Assembly (NCBI GenBank): GCA_017436525.1 | Contig: JAFSCX010000049.1 | Span: 1 to 59,124 of the forward strand | Direction of reading: 5' to 3' | DNA length: 59,124 nt | Source of the DNA: Clostridia bacterium | Lineage (GTDB): Bacteria > Bacillota > Clostridia > Oscillospirales > QAKW01 | In this document: positions 25,938 through 35,936 of the stretch, piece after piece | How positions within the stretch are numbered: the first letter of the stretch is position 1 | How the letters are laid out: each line of letters begins with the position of its first letter | Notes under the pieces: model-generated | Seen by the model: only the letters and a program-made list of their open reading frames with translations | The model's database searches: none | What the model was told of the DNA's origin: nothing | Program-made: the position numbers and the translations under genes

Positions 25938-28900
25938 CTAAAAATCAAACAAACTCATTTGTGCGCTGACAGGGATATCTCCGAAGACCCCTTCGCGATT
26001 TAACAGTTCTTGCACGGTAGTAGAAATTCCTGCTCTCACGCGAAACTCTTCCTGAGAGAGGATATCTCCTTCATCACGCGCCTTCACAATATTGATGGCT
26101 GCATTCTCCCCTACACCGCTTAATACGCTGAAGGGCATCCGAATCCCCTCTTCCTCGATGGAAAAGGCGGTAGCCTTAGATTTATAAAGATCTACCGGCA
26201 AAAAGCGCACGCCTCTCGCCATCGCTTCCACTACTACTTGATAAGTATTAATCGTTTCTTCGTCTTTAGCGGTCTTCGCTTTTCCTAAGTTCTCAAGATT
26301 GCGAATAACCGACCGAACATGATCAATTCCCTTCGCTACATCCACAGCATTGAATCCTTCCGGACGCACCGTAAAGGTTGCGCAATAAAATTCGGTGGGG
26401 TAATGAATTTTATAGTAGCCCAACCGCATCGCACCCATTACATATGCAGCTGCATGGGCTTTGGGGAACATATACTTAATTTTAAGACAGCTATCAAGAT
26501 ACCAATCGGGCAGATCATGGCTTTTCATCGCTTCGATCATCTCGTCGGTCAATTGCTTTTTCGCTTTTCCTTTTCGCACAATCTCCATGATCTTAAATGC
26601 CATGCTGGGTTCAAGACCTTTATGGATGAGATAAACCATGATGTTATCACGTGTACCGATTACATCCTTAATCTCACATTTTCCTTCACGGATTAAATCC
26701 TGCGCATTACCGATCCAGACATCCGTGCCATGGGAAAGGCCGGAAATCTGCAAAAGCTCCGAGAAATTCTTGGGTTTTGCTTCCATCAGCATCTGACGCA
26801 CAAATTTAGTGCCCATTTCAGGAAGTGCGAGTGTTCCTGTCTCACAATCGATTTCTTCCGGCGTAACCTTCAGAGCAGCAGTGCTGGTAAGGAGGCTGTA
26901 AACCTCGGGATCATTCATGGGAATATCCGCAAACTTCAGAGGAGTCAGATCCTCCAGATGCTTGAGGAGGGTCGGCACATCGTGGCCGAGAATATCCAGC
27001 TTCAAAATTGTATCGTGAAGAGAATGGAAATCAAAGTGGGTTGTTAATATATCCGAATTCTGATCGTCGGCCGGATGCTGAATCGGGCAAAAATCATATA
27101 CACTGTATTGCTTGGGAATTACAACCATTCCAGCAGGGTGCTGACCGGTAGTACGCTTAATACCAACGCATCCATCAACCAATCGTTGCTCTTCCGCCTT
27201 ATTGAGCTTCATTCCTTTGCTTTCAAGATATTTTTTGACATATCCATAGGCTGTTTTATCAGCAAGTGTACCGATTGTACCGGCTTTGAATACATAGCCC
27301 TCGCCAAAAAGTTCTTCTACATATTTATGGGCAGTTGTCTGATATTCACCCGAGAAATTAAGATCAATATCGGGTACTTTATCCCCCTTAAAGCCTAAGA
27401 AGGTTTCAAACGGAATATCATGGCCATCTGTCTTCATAAGAGTGCCGCATTGAGGGCAATTCTTATCGGGGAGGTCAAATCCGGAGCCTACCGATCCGTC
27501 TTCAAAGAATTCACTATGCTTACAATTAGGGCAGACATAGTGAGGCGCAAGAGGATTAACCTCCGAGATTCCGACCATGGTTGCCGCAAAAGAAGAGCCT
27601 ACAGAGCCACGGGAACCGACAGAATAGCCCGCCTCATTGGATTTCATAACCAACTTTTGAGAGATCATATACATGACCGAATATCCATTACCGATAATAG
27701 AATCCAATTCTCTGGAAAGCCGCTTTTCTACAATCTCAGGTAAAGGATCTCCATAAATGCGATGAGCGGTATCCCAAGCAATGGTACGCAGCTCATCTTC
27801 CGCCCCTTCCATCTCCGGAGCCCTCATCCCTTCCGGAATGGGGATCAATTCTTCTACTTGATCAGCAATTTTTTGCGTGTTTTCCACTACAATTTCATGA
27901 GCTTGCTGATAAGGCAAATAATCAAATTCAGCAAGCATTTCTTCGGTCGTGCGGAAAAACAGAGGCGCTTGATGATCCGCATCTGTGAATCCGTTTCCGG
28001 CCATTAGAATACGGCGGAATACCTCGTCCTTTGCATCAAGGAAATGCGCGTCGCACGTAGCCACAACCGGCTTATTCAGCAATTCACCGAGGCGGATAAT
28101 TTGCTTATTAAAAGCAATCAAATCCTCCTCCCCTTTGGCAAGGCCGCTGCGGATCATATATTCATTATTACCAAGGGGCTGTATTTCAAGATAATCATAG
28201 AATGAAGCAATTTTTAATTGCTCCTCCTCGCTTTTTCCTTCAACTACAGAGCGGAAAATTTCACCGGCTTCGCAAGCGCTTCCGATGATCAACCCTTCTC
28301 TTAATCGCTCAATCTCTGAGCGATACATTAAGGGTCTTCTGTAAAAATGCTTAATGCTGGAAAGGGTGATCAACTCATAAAGATTACGAAGACCCACCAT
28401 ATTTTTCACTAAAAGAATAATATGGTAACGCTTGGTCGTTTTTGAGCGGAAACTCTCCTGAGGGTCAAAGCCTTCCACTGTATCATCTACCAAATAGCCT
28501 TCAACGCCATAAATCATCTTTATGCCGCATTCTTTGGCCGCAGAGCAAGCGCTGGGGTAGTTTTGAAGATTACCATGGTCTGTAATCGCAATCGCCTTAT
28601 GGCCCCACATTGCGGCGCGTTTAACATAGGCATCGATGGTGCTTACAGCATCCATAGAGGACATATTGGTATGTAAATGAAGCTCTACCCTCTTTTCGTC
28701 TGCATGGTCCTGACGTACAACATACTTTGCTTCAAAAATGCATTTGACGTTTATGACATAGTCTTCCTCATATTTATCATACACCGGCTGACCGGAAGCG
28801 CCGATGGCTTTTCCGGATTTCAGCTTGCCGGAAAGCTCATCTGCTTTCTCTTGAGGGACCATGAATTTCAAAATAATGGAACCGGTATAGTCGGTGATAT

Positions 28901-29690
28901 ATACAGAAAAACGGACATTCTTTTGATCCCATGTAGGCCGGCTATCGCATTTGAAGATATTTCCCATTACCGATACAGAGCCATTCACCTGCGCCACATT
29001 ATCAAGAGAATAAAAATTTCTTGCCACACGATCGCCATAAATGATATGATCTGTCAACTTAAAAGGAATCTTCGGCATCTCGGTAACCACAGGCGCCGGG
29101 CGCTTCCACTCTCTTTTAACAGGTTCTTTTACAGGCGCAGGCTCCATTTTAGGCGGAGGAGGAAGTTCTTCTGCTTCCGGCTCAGGAATCTCTTGGAGAT
29201 TATTTTGGTCCACAGTGGTAGAACCGGAAAATTCAAGCTTGATTTTTTCATCAAACCAATCGTTCAATATTGTTTTTAAGGTGGCGGGAACCCCTAAGGC
29301 TTCCATGATATCCAATCCGCCATATTGCAGATTGACCGTTACGGTATCATCAAAATAAGTTACCGTTGAATCATTTAAGAAGCCATTTACTCCGCCGTTT
29401 TTTCGTTTTGCAGCCTCAATAATATCGCTCCATTTATCAGAATCAAAAGAAATGCCTGAAAATTGCGGGATAATTTCAACATGATGCAGTTGATACGCCT
29501 CAATAATTCGATTTTCAATTTTTTCAATTACCTTATAAGGCAGATAACGCGGAAAAGCAACGAGCGCTTTAATCGCCCGATGCTCCTGATTTGCTTCAAC
29601 CTTTACAGCAGACGCTCCGGCCAAAAGGGACCGTTCCTCATCAGTAAAGGCGCAACGTTTGAAAAATGAAAGAAAATCCTTATTGGCCAT
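25938..29690 (-). CDS. polC: DNA polymerase III PolC lacking the inserted exonuclease domain
   Basis: The replicative Gram-positive polymerase: N-terminal domain (1-160), proline-rich linker, OB-fold (about 210-325), PHP domain starting RVELHLHTNMSS (335-346) with AIAITDHGN, Cys4 zinc motif (VCPNCKH and DKNCPQCG), and catalytic PDIDLNFSGEYQ. It has 1250 residues, against about 1440 for Bacillus PolC. The difference lies inside the PHP domain, where a DnaQ-like 3'-5' exonuclease is normally inserted. Here KMIYGVEGYLVDD (391-403) runs within about 17 residues into KRYHIILLVKN (420-430), with no exonuclease motifs. Proofreading must come from another protein, or be weak. The start overlaps ispG by 11 bases, with GGAAG upstream. 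Confidence 0.95.
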   Translation of the reverse strand: MANKDFLSFFKRCAFTDEERSLLAGASAVKVEANQEHRAIKALVAFPRYLPYKVIEKIENRIIEAYQLHHVEIIPQFSGISFDSDKWSDIIEAAKRKNGGVNGFLNDSTVTYFDDTVTVNLQYGGLDIMEALGVPATLKTILNDWFDEKIKLEFSGSTTVDQNNLQEIPEPEAEELPPPPKMEPAPVKEPVKREWKRPAPVVTEMPKIPFKLTDHIIYGDRVARNFYSLDNVAQVNGSVSVMGNIFKCDSRPTWDQKNVRFSVYITDYTGSIILKFMVPQEKADELSGKLKSGKAIGASGQPVYDKYEEDYVINVKCIFEAKYVVRQDHADEKRVELHLHTNMSSMDAVSTIDAYVKRAAMWGHKAIAITDHGNLQNYPSACSAAKECGIKMIYGVEGYLVDDTVEGFDPQESFRSKTTKRYHIILLVKNMVGLRNLYELITLSSIKHFYRRPLMYRSEIERLREGLIIGSACEAGEIFRSVVEGKSEEEQLKIASFYDYLEIQPLGNNEYMIRSGLAKGEEDLIAFNKQIIRLGELLNKPVVATCDAHFLDAKDEVFRRILMAGNGFTDADHQAPLFFRTTEEMLAEFDYLPYQQAHEIVVENTQKIADQVEELIPIPEGMRAPEMEGAEDELRTIAWDTAHRIYGDPLPEIVEKRLSRELDSIIGNGYSVMYMISQKLVMKSNEAGYSVGSRGSVGSSFAATMVGISEVNPLAPHYVCPNCKHSEFFEDGSVGSGFDLPDKNCPQCGTLMKTDGHDIPFETFLGFKGDKVPDIDLNFSGEYQTTAHKYVEELFGEGYVFKAGTIGTLADKTAYGYVKKYLESKGMKLNKAEEQRLVDGCVGIKRTTGQHPAGMVVIPKQYSVYDFCPIQHPADDQNSDILTTHFDFHSLHDTILKLDILGHDVPTLLKHLEDLTPLKFADIPMNDPEVYSLLTSTAALKVTPEEIDCETGTLALPEMGTKFVRQMLMEAKPKNFSELLQISGLSHGTDVWIGNAQDLIREGKCEIKDVIGTRDNIMVYLIHKGLEPSMAFKIMEIVRKGKAKKQLTDEMIEAMKSHDLPDWYLDSCLKIKYMFPKAHAAAYVMGAMRLGYYKIHYPTEFYCATFTVRPEGFNAVDVAKGIDHVRSVIRNLENLGKAKTAKDEETINTYQVVVEAMARGVRFLPVDLYKSKATAFSIEEEGIRMPFSVLSGVGENAAINIVKARDEGDILSQEEFRVRAGISTTVQELLNREGVFGDIPVSAQMSLFDF

Positions 29691-30738
29691 TTGCTACTTC
29701 CTTTGTCATTTTGTTAATCTCATCCATCAGAGCGTCATAAAGCTGCTCTTCGGGAACTTTTCTAATAATTTCACCTTTTTTGAAGATTAAACCTTCTCCA
29801 TTGCCGCCTGCAATGCCGATATCTGCCTCTCTTGCCTCACCGGGGCCATTAACAGCGCACCCCATTACTGCCACTTTAAGGCCGCTTCTGTTTTTGCGTA
29901 AAGCTTCCTCGACACGATTGGCAATTTCAATTACGGGAATTTTTGTCCTGCCGCAGGTGGGGCAGGAAATTAATTGGCAAGCACCTTCTAAAAGATCAAG
30001 GGCTCTTAAAATTTGATATCCGGCAGCAATTTCTTCAACAGGATCAGCAGTGAGAGATACGCGCAACGTTGCGCCGATTCCATCTGCCAAAAGGCTGCCG
30101 ATACCAATTGCATTTTTTACAATTCCAATCTCTTTCGTCCCCGCTTCGGTTACGCCCAGATGGAAGGGATAATCGCAAATCTGATCTAAAAGCCGATAAG
30201 CCTTGATCATATTTTGAACATTAGAACTCTTGATGGAGATTACAGTATCATAAAAATTGAATTTTTCCAAAAGCCGTACATGCCGCATAGCACTTTCAAC
30301 CAAAGCCTGAGGGGTAGGAGCACCATATTGCTCTAAAAGATCTCTTTCCAAAGATCCTCCGTTCACGCCGATACGGATCGGAATTTGATTTTCTTTACAC
30401 GCATCAACAACCGCCTTGACCTTCTCATCAGAGCCGATATTACCGGGATTAATGCGAATTTTATCAACACCTGCCTTAACAGAAGCGAGAGCCAGGCGAT
30501 AATCGAAATGAATATCGGCTACAATCGGCATAGATACGGCTTTCTTCAAGCGGCGAATGGTCTCAAGAGAGGCTTCGTTTGGAACACTCAAGCGAAGAAT
30601 ATCACACCCTGCTTCTTCCAAAGCTTTTGCTTGGATGATTGCAGCATCATGATCTCCTGCAAGAGTGTTGAGCATAGATTGCACATAGATGCGTTTTCCA
30701 CCTAATGTGAGATTTGCGACTTTCACTTCTCTGCTCAT
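29680..30738 (-). CDS. ispG: 4-hydroxy-3-methylbut-2-enyl diphosphate synthase
   Basis: A 352-residue 4Fe-4S enzyme, the next-to-last step of the MEP isoprenoid pathway. The cluster ligands are Cys259 and Cys262 in SCPTCGR and Cys294 in MGCAVNGPGE, with Glu301 as the fourth. The TIM-barrel part has RLSVPNEAS and RINPGNIG. Length matches the short bacterial form. GGGGGAA precedes the ATG. It lies between rseP and polC, the usual clostridial order. Other MEP enzymes in the window are Dxr and IspH. Confidence 0.97.
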   Translation of the reverse strand: MSREVKVANLTLGGKRIYVQSMLNTLAGDHDAAIIQAKALEEAGCDILRLSVPNEASLETIRRLKKAVSMPIVADIHFDYRLALASVKAGVDKIRINPGNIGSDEKVKAVVDACKENQIPIRIGVNGGSLERDLLEQYGAPTPQALVESAMRHVRLLEKFNFYDTVISIKSSNVQNMIKAYRLLDQICDYPFHLGVTEAGTKEIGIVKNAIGIGSLLADGIGATLRVSLTADPVEEIAAGYQILRALDLLEGACQLISCPTCGRTKIPVIEIANRVEEALRKNRSGLKVAVMGCAVNGPGEAREADIGIAGGNGEGLIFKKGEIIRKVPEEQLYDALMDEINKMTKEVANGQ

Positions 30739-30749
30739 ATCAATTCCCC

Positions 30750-31781
30750 CTAAAATAATCCCATAATATCTTTAAGCGTAACCACACACATCAGACCCAT
30801 CAGTATAATTAAACCAATCCCGTTGATTGCCATTTCAAACTTGGGGTTGAGCGGTTTTCGCCGAATTGCTTCAACAGCGAGAAGAAGGATACGGCCGCCA
30901 TCCAGCGCCGGAAACGGCAAAAGATTCATCACACCCAAATTGATGGAAATCAGGGCGATCATCATTAGCAATGAGGATAGACCAACAGTCGCACTTTGAC
31001 CGATTGCCGTCGCTGTGCCAACAGGTCCGCTCACTTGGCTGTAATCTGCTTCTAAAGTAAAGATTGATCCAACAAAGGAATAGATCGATCGGCAGACCGA
31101 GATTGTATAGCCAAAGGAATATCGAAATACCGAAAACACATTTCGATTTTCACCATAGACCTTAAAATCTGTATCATAAAATGATCCATATGTTTCGTCG
31201 GTGATTTTCGGAAATCGCACATCTTCAAGGCGAACCTTTTCTCCGCCGCGATCTACTGTAATATCAAAATTTTCAGCTTGACTGTCTTTCGTGAGGGCAT
31301 AAGAGATATCCATATAGGAAAAAATTCGATAATCATCAATAGCGAGAATCTTATCACCCTCACGCAATCCACCATCCGAAGAAACAGCATTTTCATTAAA
31401 CTGCGCTACAATGGTTGTAGGATAACGGGGCGTTGCCGCATTAATGCAGCAAATCAGCAAAAAGCCCATCAAAATATTCATTGCTGCGCCCATTACCAGC
31501 ACCAAAAAACGCTTCCATTTCGGCTTATTGGAAAAAGCATTTTCATCATCGCTATCTCCGTCTTCCCCTTCCATCTGGACAAATCCACCGATAGGAAAAG
31601 CGCGAATACAAAAACGGCAAACCTTCCCCTCGCGCTTAAAGATGGCCGGGCCCATTCCGATTGAGAACTCATGAATTTTGATCTTTGCCCAAAGTGCAGT
31701 GAAGAAATGACCGGCCTCATGGGATAAAATTAATAAGCCAAAAACAAATACTGTAATAACAATGTTAAATATAGTTTGCAT
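30750..31781 (-). CDS. rseP: Site-2 metalloprotease RseP/RasP
   Basis: A 343-residue intramembrane zinc protease. HEAGH (21-25) in the first helix and LDGG in the last third supply the metal and catalytic residues, and a PDZ domain with LREGDKILAIDD lies between. In Bacillus RasP cleaves anti-sigma factors and remnant signal peptides. The start ATG overlaps the stop of dxr (TAATG). Its place between dxr and ispG is conserved in Clostridia. Confidence 0.95.
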   Translation of the reverse strand: MQTIFNIVITVFVFGLLILSHEAGHFFTALWAKIKIHEFSIGMGPAIFKREGKVCRFCIRAFPIGGFVQMEGEDGDSDDENAFSNKPKWKRFLVLVMGAAMNILMGFLLICCINAATPRYPTTIVAQFNENAVSSDGGLREGDKILAIDDYRIFSYMDISYALTKDSQAENFDITVDRGGEKVRLEDVRFPKITDETYGSFYDTDFKVYGENRNVFSVFRYSFGYTISVCRSIYSFVGSIFTLEADYSQVSGPVGTATAIGQSATVGLSSLLMMIALISINLGVMNLLPFPALDGGRILLLAVEAIRRKPLNPKFEMAINGIGLIILMGLMCVVTLKDIMGLF

Positions 31782-32932
31782 TAAAAATTGCCCTTTTCAA
31801 ATACGGATAAGACCTTTTTGCGCGCTCTACAATCAGCGTCTATCACTTCATCCAATGTTAAACCATCACCCGTTGGAGTTTCAGCCAGAGCCGCTTCAAC
31901 CAATTTAGAAATTCCAAGAAACGGAATAGATCCCTGCAAAAAGAGCGCAACCGCCTGCTCATTTGCACCGTTGAGTACAGTGGGATGCAAACCACCGGCA
32001 CGGCTCGCTTTCTTTGCAAGCTTCAAACAGGCGAAAGTCTCCTCATCTGCTTGCTCAAAATGAAGGGTTTTTCCTATCAAAGAAAGATTGAAATTTCCGC
32101 TTGGCTCTCTGGCGGGGTAGGTCAGCGCATATTTTATGGGTAAATACATGGAAGGAACACCCATCTGAGCAATAATAGAATCATCGCTAAATTCAACTGC
32201 AGAATGGACAATGCTCTCCCGATGGACCAGAATTTCAATCTGATCATCAGATATATCAAAAAGCCATTTTGCTTCCATCCATTCAAGGCCTTTATTCATA
32301 AGGGTGGCGCTATCAATAGTAATTTTAGAGCCCATGCTCCAATTCGGATGTTTGAGCGCATCGGCAGCAGTAACCCCTTCTAAATCCTTGATTTTCTTGC
32401 CAAAAAATGGACCGCCGGAAGCTGTGAGAAGAATTTTTTTAATTTGATTGCCGCCCTTCCCTTGCAGGCATTGAAAAATAGCACTGTGCTCACTATCTAC
32501 CGGAAGAATCCGAACCCCTTTTTCTCTTGCTCTTTTCATTACAATTTGCCCTGCACAAACTAAGGTTTCTTTATTCGCAAGGGCAATATCTTTTCCTGCA
32601 TCAATTGCCGCAAGAGTGGGCTTCAGACCAATCATGCCCATCATGGCTGTTACAACAATGGACGCATCTTGCGCTTGTGCAACAGCGCAATTCCCATCAT
32701 TACCCGAAAGGATAGTGCAGGAAAAATCGCTCAGTCTTCCTTTTAGTATCTCCGCTTGCCTTTCATCATATACGCTGGCAAGAGGGACATTGAACTCACG
32801 AATTTGCTGCTCAAGCAAATCAATATTGCGCGCCGCACTAAGCCCAGCGACGGAAAGGCCCAGATCCCTGCAAACTGCAAGGGTCTGGGTACCAATTGAT
32901 CCGGTTGAACCGAGAATTGAAATCTTCTTCAT
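31781..32932 (-). CDS. dxr: 1-deoxy-D-xylulose 5-phosphate reductoisomerase
   Basis: A 383-residue enzyme that turns DXP into MEP with NADPH, the second step of the MEP pathway. The nucleotide-binding GSTGSIG is at 8-14, the metal-binding acidic pair is in PVDSEHSAIFQ, and MNKGLEWMEAKWLF and GASEN-type loop words are as in the family. The ATG at 32932 is chosen because it gives the usual MKKISILGSTG start and GGGTGA lies five bases before it; a GTG nine bases further up is possible. It follows cdsA by five bases. Confidence 0.95.
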   Translation of the reverse strand: MKKISILGSTGSIGTQTLAVCRDLGLSVAGLSAARNIDLLEQQIREFNVPLASVYDERQAEILKGRLSDFSCTILSGNDGNCAVAQAQDASIVVTAMMGMIGLKPTLAAIDAGKDIALANKETLVCAGQIVMKRAREKGVRILPVDSEHSAIFQCLQGKGGNQIKKILLTASGGPFFGKKIKDLEGVTAADALKHPNWSMGSKITIDSATLMNKGLEWMEAKWLFDISDDQIEILVHRESIVHSAVEFSDDSIIAQMGVPSMYLPIKYALTYPAREPSGNFNLSLIGKTLHFEQADEETFACLKLAKKASRAGGLHPTVLNGANEQAVALFLQGSIPFLGISKLVEAALAETPTGDGLTLDEVIDADCRARKKVLSVFEKGNF

Positions 32933-32937
32933 TTCAC

Positions 32938-33792
32938 TCACCCGATAAAACTTTCAGTATTAATCAATGCATAAAACATCGGTGCAATAAAAATCAGGCT
33001 ATCAAGCCGATCTAAAAAGCCGCCATGGCCGGGCAAGACCTTTCCAAAATCCTTGATTCCATAAGATCGTTTAATATACGAAAAGGAAAGATCTCCGATT
33101 TGGCTGATGACTGTGCAGCACAAACTATAAAGCAGCACCAAAAGCCAATTAAATTCAACGCCAGCGATCCCCTGATAGATTCTGCAGGCAATAAAATAAA
33201 CAACAATGGAGCATAAAGCTCCGCCGATACAGCCCTCAATTGATTTTTTAGGGCTGATATTCGGAAACGGACGATGCTTACCGATTAAGATTCCCACAAG
33301 ATATGCGAAGATATCGGTGCACCAAGCGCTGCATACAATGCAAAGCACCATATAGAAAAATCCGTGATTTTCGATTCTGCGAATAAAAATAATGTTTGTA
33401 AGGAAGCAAGTAATTACAAAAGTTACAAACATTGCAATCGTTGCTTCGCTAAACTTTGTGGCCTCAAAATTTGCCATTAGTATGACAAAGAGTGTCAAAA
33501 GGAAGATAAAGGATGCGATAATCACTCCGTAATATGGGCTTCTGCCCGGGAACAGCCAATCCTTTGCTATAAATGAAAGCGGAACAGCAGCACCATATAT
33601 CAGGCATGGAATAAGCAGTTTCTTTTGTGTGGCGCATCCGGTACAGGTAAGCGCCTCATATAAGCAGAGGCAAATTAAGATTGCAACAGAGATTTCGAAA
33701 AATGGAGAAAAATCAGAAATTGCAAACAAAAAGATAAACATCCCAAGTATTATGAACGATGTCCAGAGTCGCTGCAAAAAATTCTTCATCAT
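32938..33792 (-). CDS. cdsA: Phosphatidate cytidylyltransferase
   Basis: A 284-residue membrane enzyme with about eight helices that makes CDP-diacylglycerol, the precursor of phospholipids. The family signature runs through SQIGDLSFSYIKRS and KDFGKVLPGHGGFLDRLDS near the C-terminus. It overlaps the uppS stop by four bases (ATGA), with AGGAGG about 11 bases upstream. This uppS-cdsA-dxr order is widely conserved. Confidence 0.96.
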   Translation of the reverse strand: MMKNFLQRLWTSFIILGMFIFLFAISDFSPFFEISVAILICLCLYEALTCTGCATQKKLLIPCLIYGAAVPLSFIAKDWLFPGRSPYYGVIIASFIFLLTLFVILMANFEATKFSEATIAMFVTFVITCFLTNIIFIRRIENHGFFYMVLCIVCSAWCTDIFAYLVGILIGKHRPFPNISPKKSIEGCIGGALCSIVVYFIACRIYQGIAGVEFNWLLVLLYSLCCTVISQIGDLSFSYIKRSYGIKDFGKVLPGHGGFLDRLDSLIFIAPMFYALINTESFIG

Positions 33793-34526
33793 ACCCCGCC
33801 AAACCTCCTATTGCGTTTTTGATATTCGAGAATCGCCTGGTCCAGATGAGCAGGCTTAAAATCGGGCCATAAAATATCGGAAAACCAAAACTCCGCATAG
33901 GCCGATTGCCAAAGAAGAAAATTAGAGAGGCGAAGCTCCCCACTCGGACGAATGATCAAATCTACTGCATCACAATCGTCAAAATAAAGCATTTTTCCAA
34001 ATGCATCCGGAGTGAGTTCATCAGGCTGAAGCTCCCCTTTTTGAGCAAGCGCCATTGCCTTCTGCACTCCATGAACAATTTCATGTTGGCCGCCATAATT
34101 CATCGCAATATTTAAGGTGAGGCCGGGGAAATGATCCGTTACCGCAACAATGCGGTCCATTTTTTCGCGAAGCACACCGGTAAAAACCGAGGTGTCCCCT
34201 AAAAAGCGAATACGAACCTTCTCTTTTTCAAACGTATTCAAAGCATCATCAATAAATTCTTCCAAAACCTTCATGATGCGGGATACTTCTTCCTGAGGAC
34301 GTTGCCAATTTTCGGTAGAAAATGCATATACGGTCAGGTTCTTAATTCCAATATCGCGCGCATAATACGCAATGGTTTTGAATACCTTTGCACCTGCTAC
34401 ATGGCCGGCATAACGGGGCAGACCGCGCTTTTGCGCCCATCTGCCGTTGCCATCCATAATGATTCCCACATGATTAGGGAGGCGATCCGGATCAATATTC
34501 ACTTTTGTTTTCTTAAAAAGCCCCAT
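33789..34526 (-). CDS. uppS: Undecaprenyl diphosphate synthase
   Basis: A 245-residue cis-prenyltransferase that makes the C55 lipid carrier for cell-wall synthesis. The catalytic Asp25 is in IIMDGNGRWA, followed by HVAGAKVFK, FSTENWQRP and the C-terminal RPSGELRLSNFLLWQ. The ATG at 34526 has AAGGAGG seven bases upstream; an in-frame GTG at 34544 would bury that site. It follows frr by 24 bases. Confidence 0.97.
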   Translation of the reverse strand: MGLFKKTKVNIDPDRLPNHVGIIMDGNGRWAQKRGLPRYAGHVAGAKVFKTIAYYARDIGIKNLTVYAFSTENWQRPQEEVSRIMKVLEEFIDDALNTFEKEKVRIRFLGDTSVFTGVLREKMDRIVAVTDHFPGLTLNIAMNYGGQHEIVHGVQKAMALAQKGELQPDELTPDAFGKMLYFDDCDAVDLIIRPSGELRLSNFLLWQSAYAEFWFSDILWPDFKPAHLDQAILEYQKRNRRFGGV

Positions 34527-34550
34527 AATCAGCCTCCTTTTCACTAAAAT

Positions 34551-35102
34551 TTATACAGCCATGATTTCCTTTTCTTTCTCACTGACCATCTTATCAATTT
34601 CAGCTACATACTTATCGGTCAGTTTCTGAATATCGGTTTCAATATTCTTTAATTCATCTTCGGTAATTTCATGGGCTTTTTCCTGCTTTTTGAATTTATC
34701 CAAAGCATCACGGCGAACATTGCGAATCGCTACCTTTGCATCCTCGCCATATTTCTTAGCATCTTTTGCCAGCTCTTTTCTGCGCTCCTCAGTAGGTTGA
34801 GGGAATGTAAGACGAATCACCTTGCCATCGCTGGTGGGAGTGATGCCGATATCAGAAGCAAGGATTGCCTTTTCGATTTCTTTCAGAACGGATGCATCCC
34901 AAGGCTGAATCACCAGCATACGGGGCTCAGGAACACTCACTGCCGCAACTTCATTGATTTTGCTGGGAGTACCGTAATACTCTACGCGCAAACGATCAAG
35001 GATTGCAGCATTTGCGCGGCCGGCGCGCAAGCCGGAATAATCGTTGCCGAGAGCAACAAGGGTTTTCTTCATCTTATCTTCAAATTCAGTGTAGTTAGCC
35101 AT
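34551..35102 (-). CDS. frr: Ribosome recycling factor
   Basis: A 183-residue RRF, which splits post-termination ribosomes together with EF-G. Family words are LRAGRANAAILDRL, VSVPEPRMLVIQPWD and LTFPQPTEERRKEL, and the two-domain length is standard. The ATG at 35102 follows AAGGAG by nine bases; an in-frame start further upstream would overlap pyrH. It starts four bases after the pyrH stop. Confidence 0.97.
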   Translation of the reverse strand: MANYTEFEDKMKKTLVALGNDYSGLRAGRANAAILDRLRVEYYGTPSKINEVAAVSVPEPRMLVIQPWDASVLKEIEKAILASDIGITPTSDGKVIRLTFPQPTEERRKELAKDAKKYGEDAKVAIRNVRRDALDKFKKQEKAHEITEDELKNIETDIQKLTDKYVAEIDKMVSEKEKEIMAV

Positions 35103-35106
35103 TTTA

Positions 35107-35823
35107 TCATTCTCCTTTATCAATTGTTGTACCGATATCCTCACCCTTTACTGCAGATACAATATTTTCGGGGTTGGACATATCAAAGACATAAATAGGG
35201 ATGTTATTATCGTTGCAAAGAGCAGCAGCAGCACTATCCATAACCTGCAGCTGATCTTTCAATACATCGATATAACGGATATGATGCAGCTTCTTTGCCT
35301 TAGGATCCTTCTTCGGATCAGCGGTATACACACCATCAACATTGGTCGCTTTGAAGATCACATCTGCATTAACCTCGGCGGCACGAAGAGCCGCGCATGT
35401 ATCGGTAGAAAAGAAGGGATTTCCCGTACCGCTTGCAAAAATCACCACTCTCCCTTTTTCCAAATGGGAAATCGCACGATTACGAATAAAAGGCTCTGCA
35501 ATCTGCCGCATTTCAATCGCACTCATAACGCGGCAATCAAGCCCATGCTGCACCAATGCATCTTGCACAGTCAGCGCATTCATGGTGGTGGCGAGCATAC
35601 CGATGTAATCCGCACGAGTACGGTCCATTTGCTGGTTACTTCTGCCGCGCCAATAGTTACCACCGCCTACAACGATAGCAACCTGAACTCCCAGCTCCAC
35701 ACATTCCTTAATGTGAGAACCGATCTTTAAGACATAGTCAAAATCAATACCGGTTTTATTTTTACCGGCAAGGGCTTCGCCGCTTAATTTCAAAAGAATT
35801 CTGCGATAAGCAATATCTGCCAT
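35107..35823 (-). CDS. pyrH: UMP kinase
   Basis: A 238-residue bacterial UMP kinase of the amino-acid kinase fold, forming UDP for nucleotide and cell-wall precursor synthesis. Words seen are [20 protein letters not shown], the [14 protein letters not shown] loop and [14 protein letters not shown]. The ATG at 35823 has GGGAG ten bases upstream. It is the first gene of the long block to pfkA. In many Firmicutes rpsB and tsf come before it; here thiT does. Confidence 0.97.
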   Translation of the reverse strand: MADIAYRRILLKLSGEALAGKNKTGIDFDYVLKIGSHIKECVELGVQVAIVVGGGNYWRGRSNQQMDRTRADYIGMLATTMNALTVQDALVQHGLDCRVMSAIEMRQIAEPFIRNRAISHLEKGRVVIFASGTGNPFFSTDTCAALRAAEVNADVIFKATNVDGVYTADPKKDPKAKKLHHIRYIDVLKDQLQVMDSAAAALCNDNNIPIYVFDMSNPENIVSAVKGEDIGTTIDKGE

Positions 35824-35858
35824 AAAAATCACACTCCCAGTTCATTTTATTTATAGTT

Positions 35859-35888
35859 ATTATAATATATTATATACCTATTTGTAAA
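35859..35888 (-). promoter_or_regulatory. Promoter of the pyrH-frr-uppS operon
   Basis: On the minus strand TTTACA (35888-35883) and TATAAT (35864-35859) are 18 bases apart, between the thiT terminator and the pyrH start. Confidence 0.65.
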
Positions 35889-35896
35889 GTAAAATA

Positions 35897-35929
35897 TAAA
35901 AAAAGAGGAGACGTTTTTCGTCTCCTCTT
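35897..35929 (-). terminator. Terminator of thiT
   Basis: Stem AAGAGGAGACG / CGTCTCCTCTT with a 5-base loop, followed on the minus strand by seven T. It starts eight bases after the thiT stop codon. Confidence 0.92.
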
Positions 35930-35936
35930 CCATTAT

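Noticed and set aside
28677-29279. A 200-codon plus-strand frame opposite polC
   Set aside because: Arginine- and phenylalanine-rich translation typical of an antisense frame; no start site.
25938-29690. Frameshift or assembly gap as cause of the short PolC
   Set aside because: The reading frame is continuous, with both flanking PHP parts in frame and a short ordinary linker, so a true domain absence is the simpler reading, although a clean in-frame assembly loss cannot be fully excluded.
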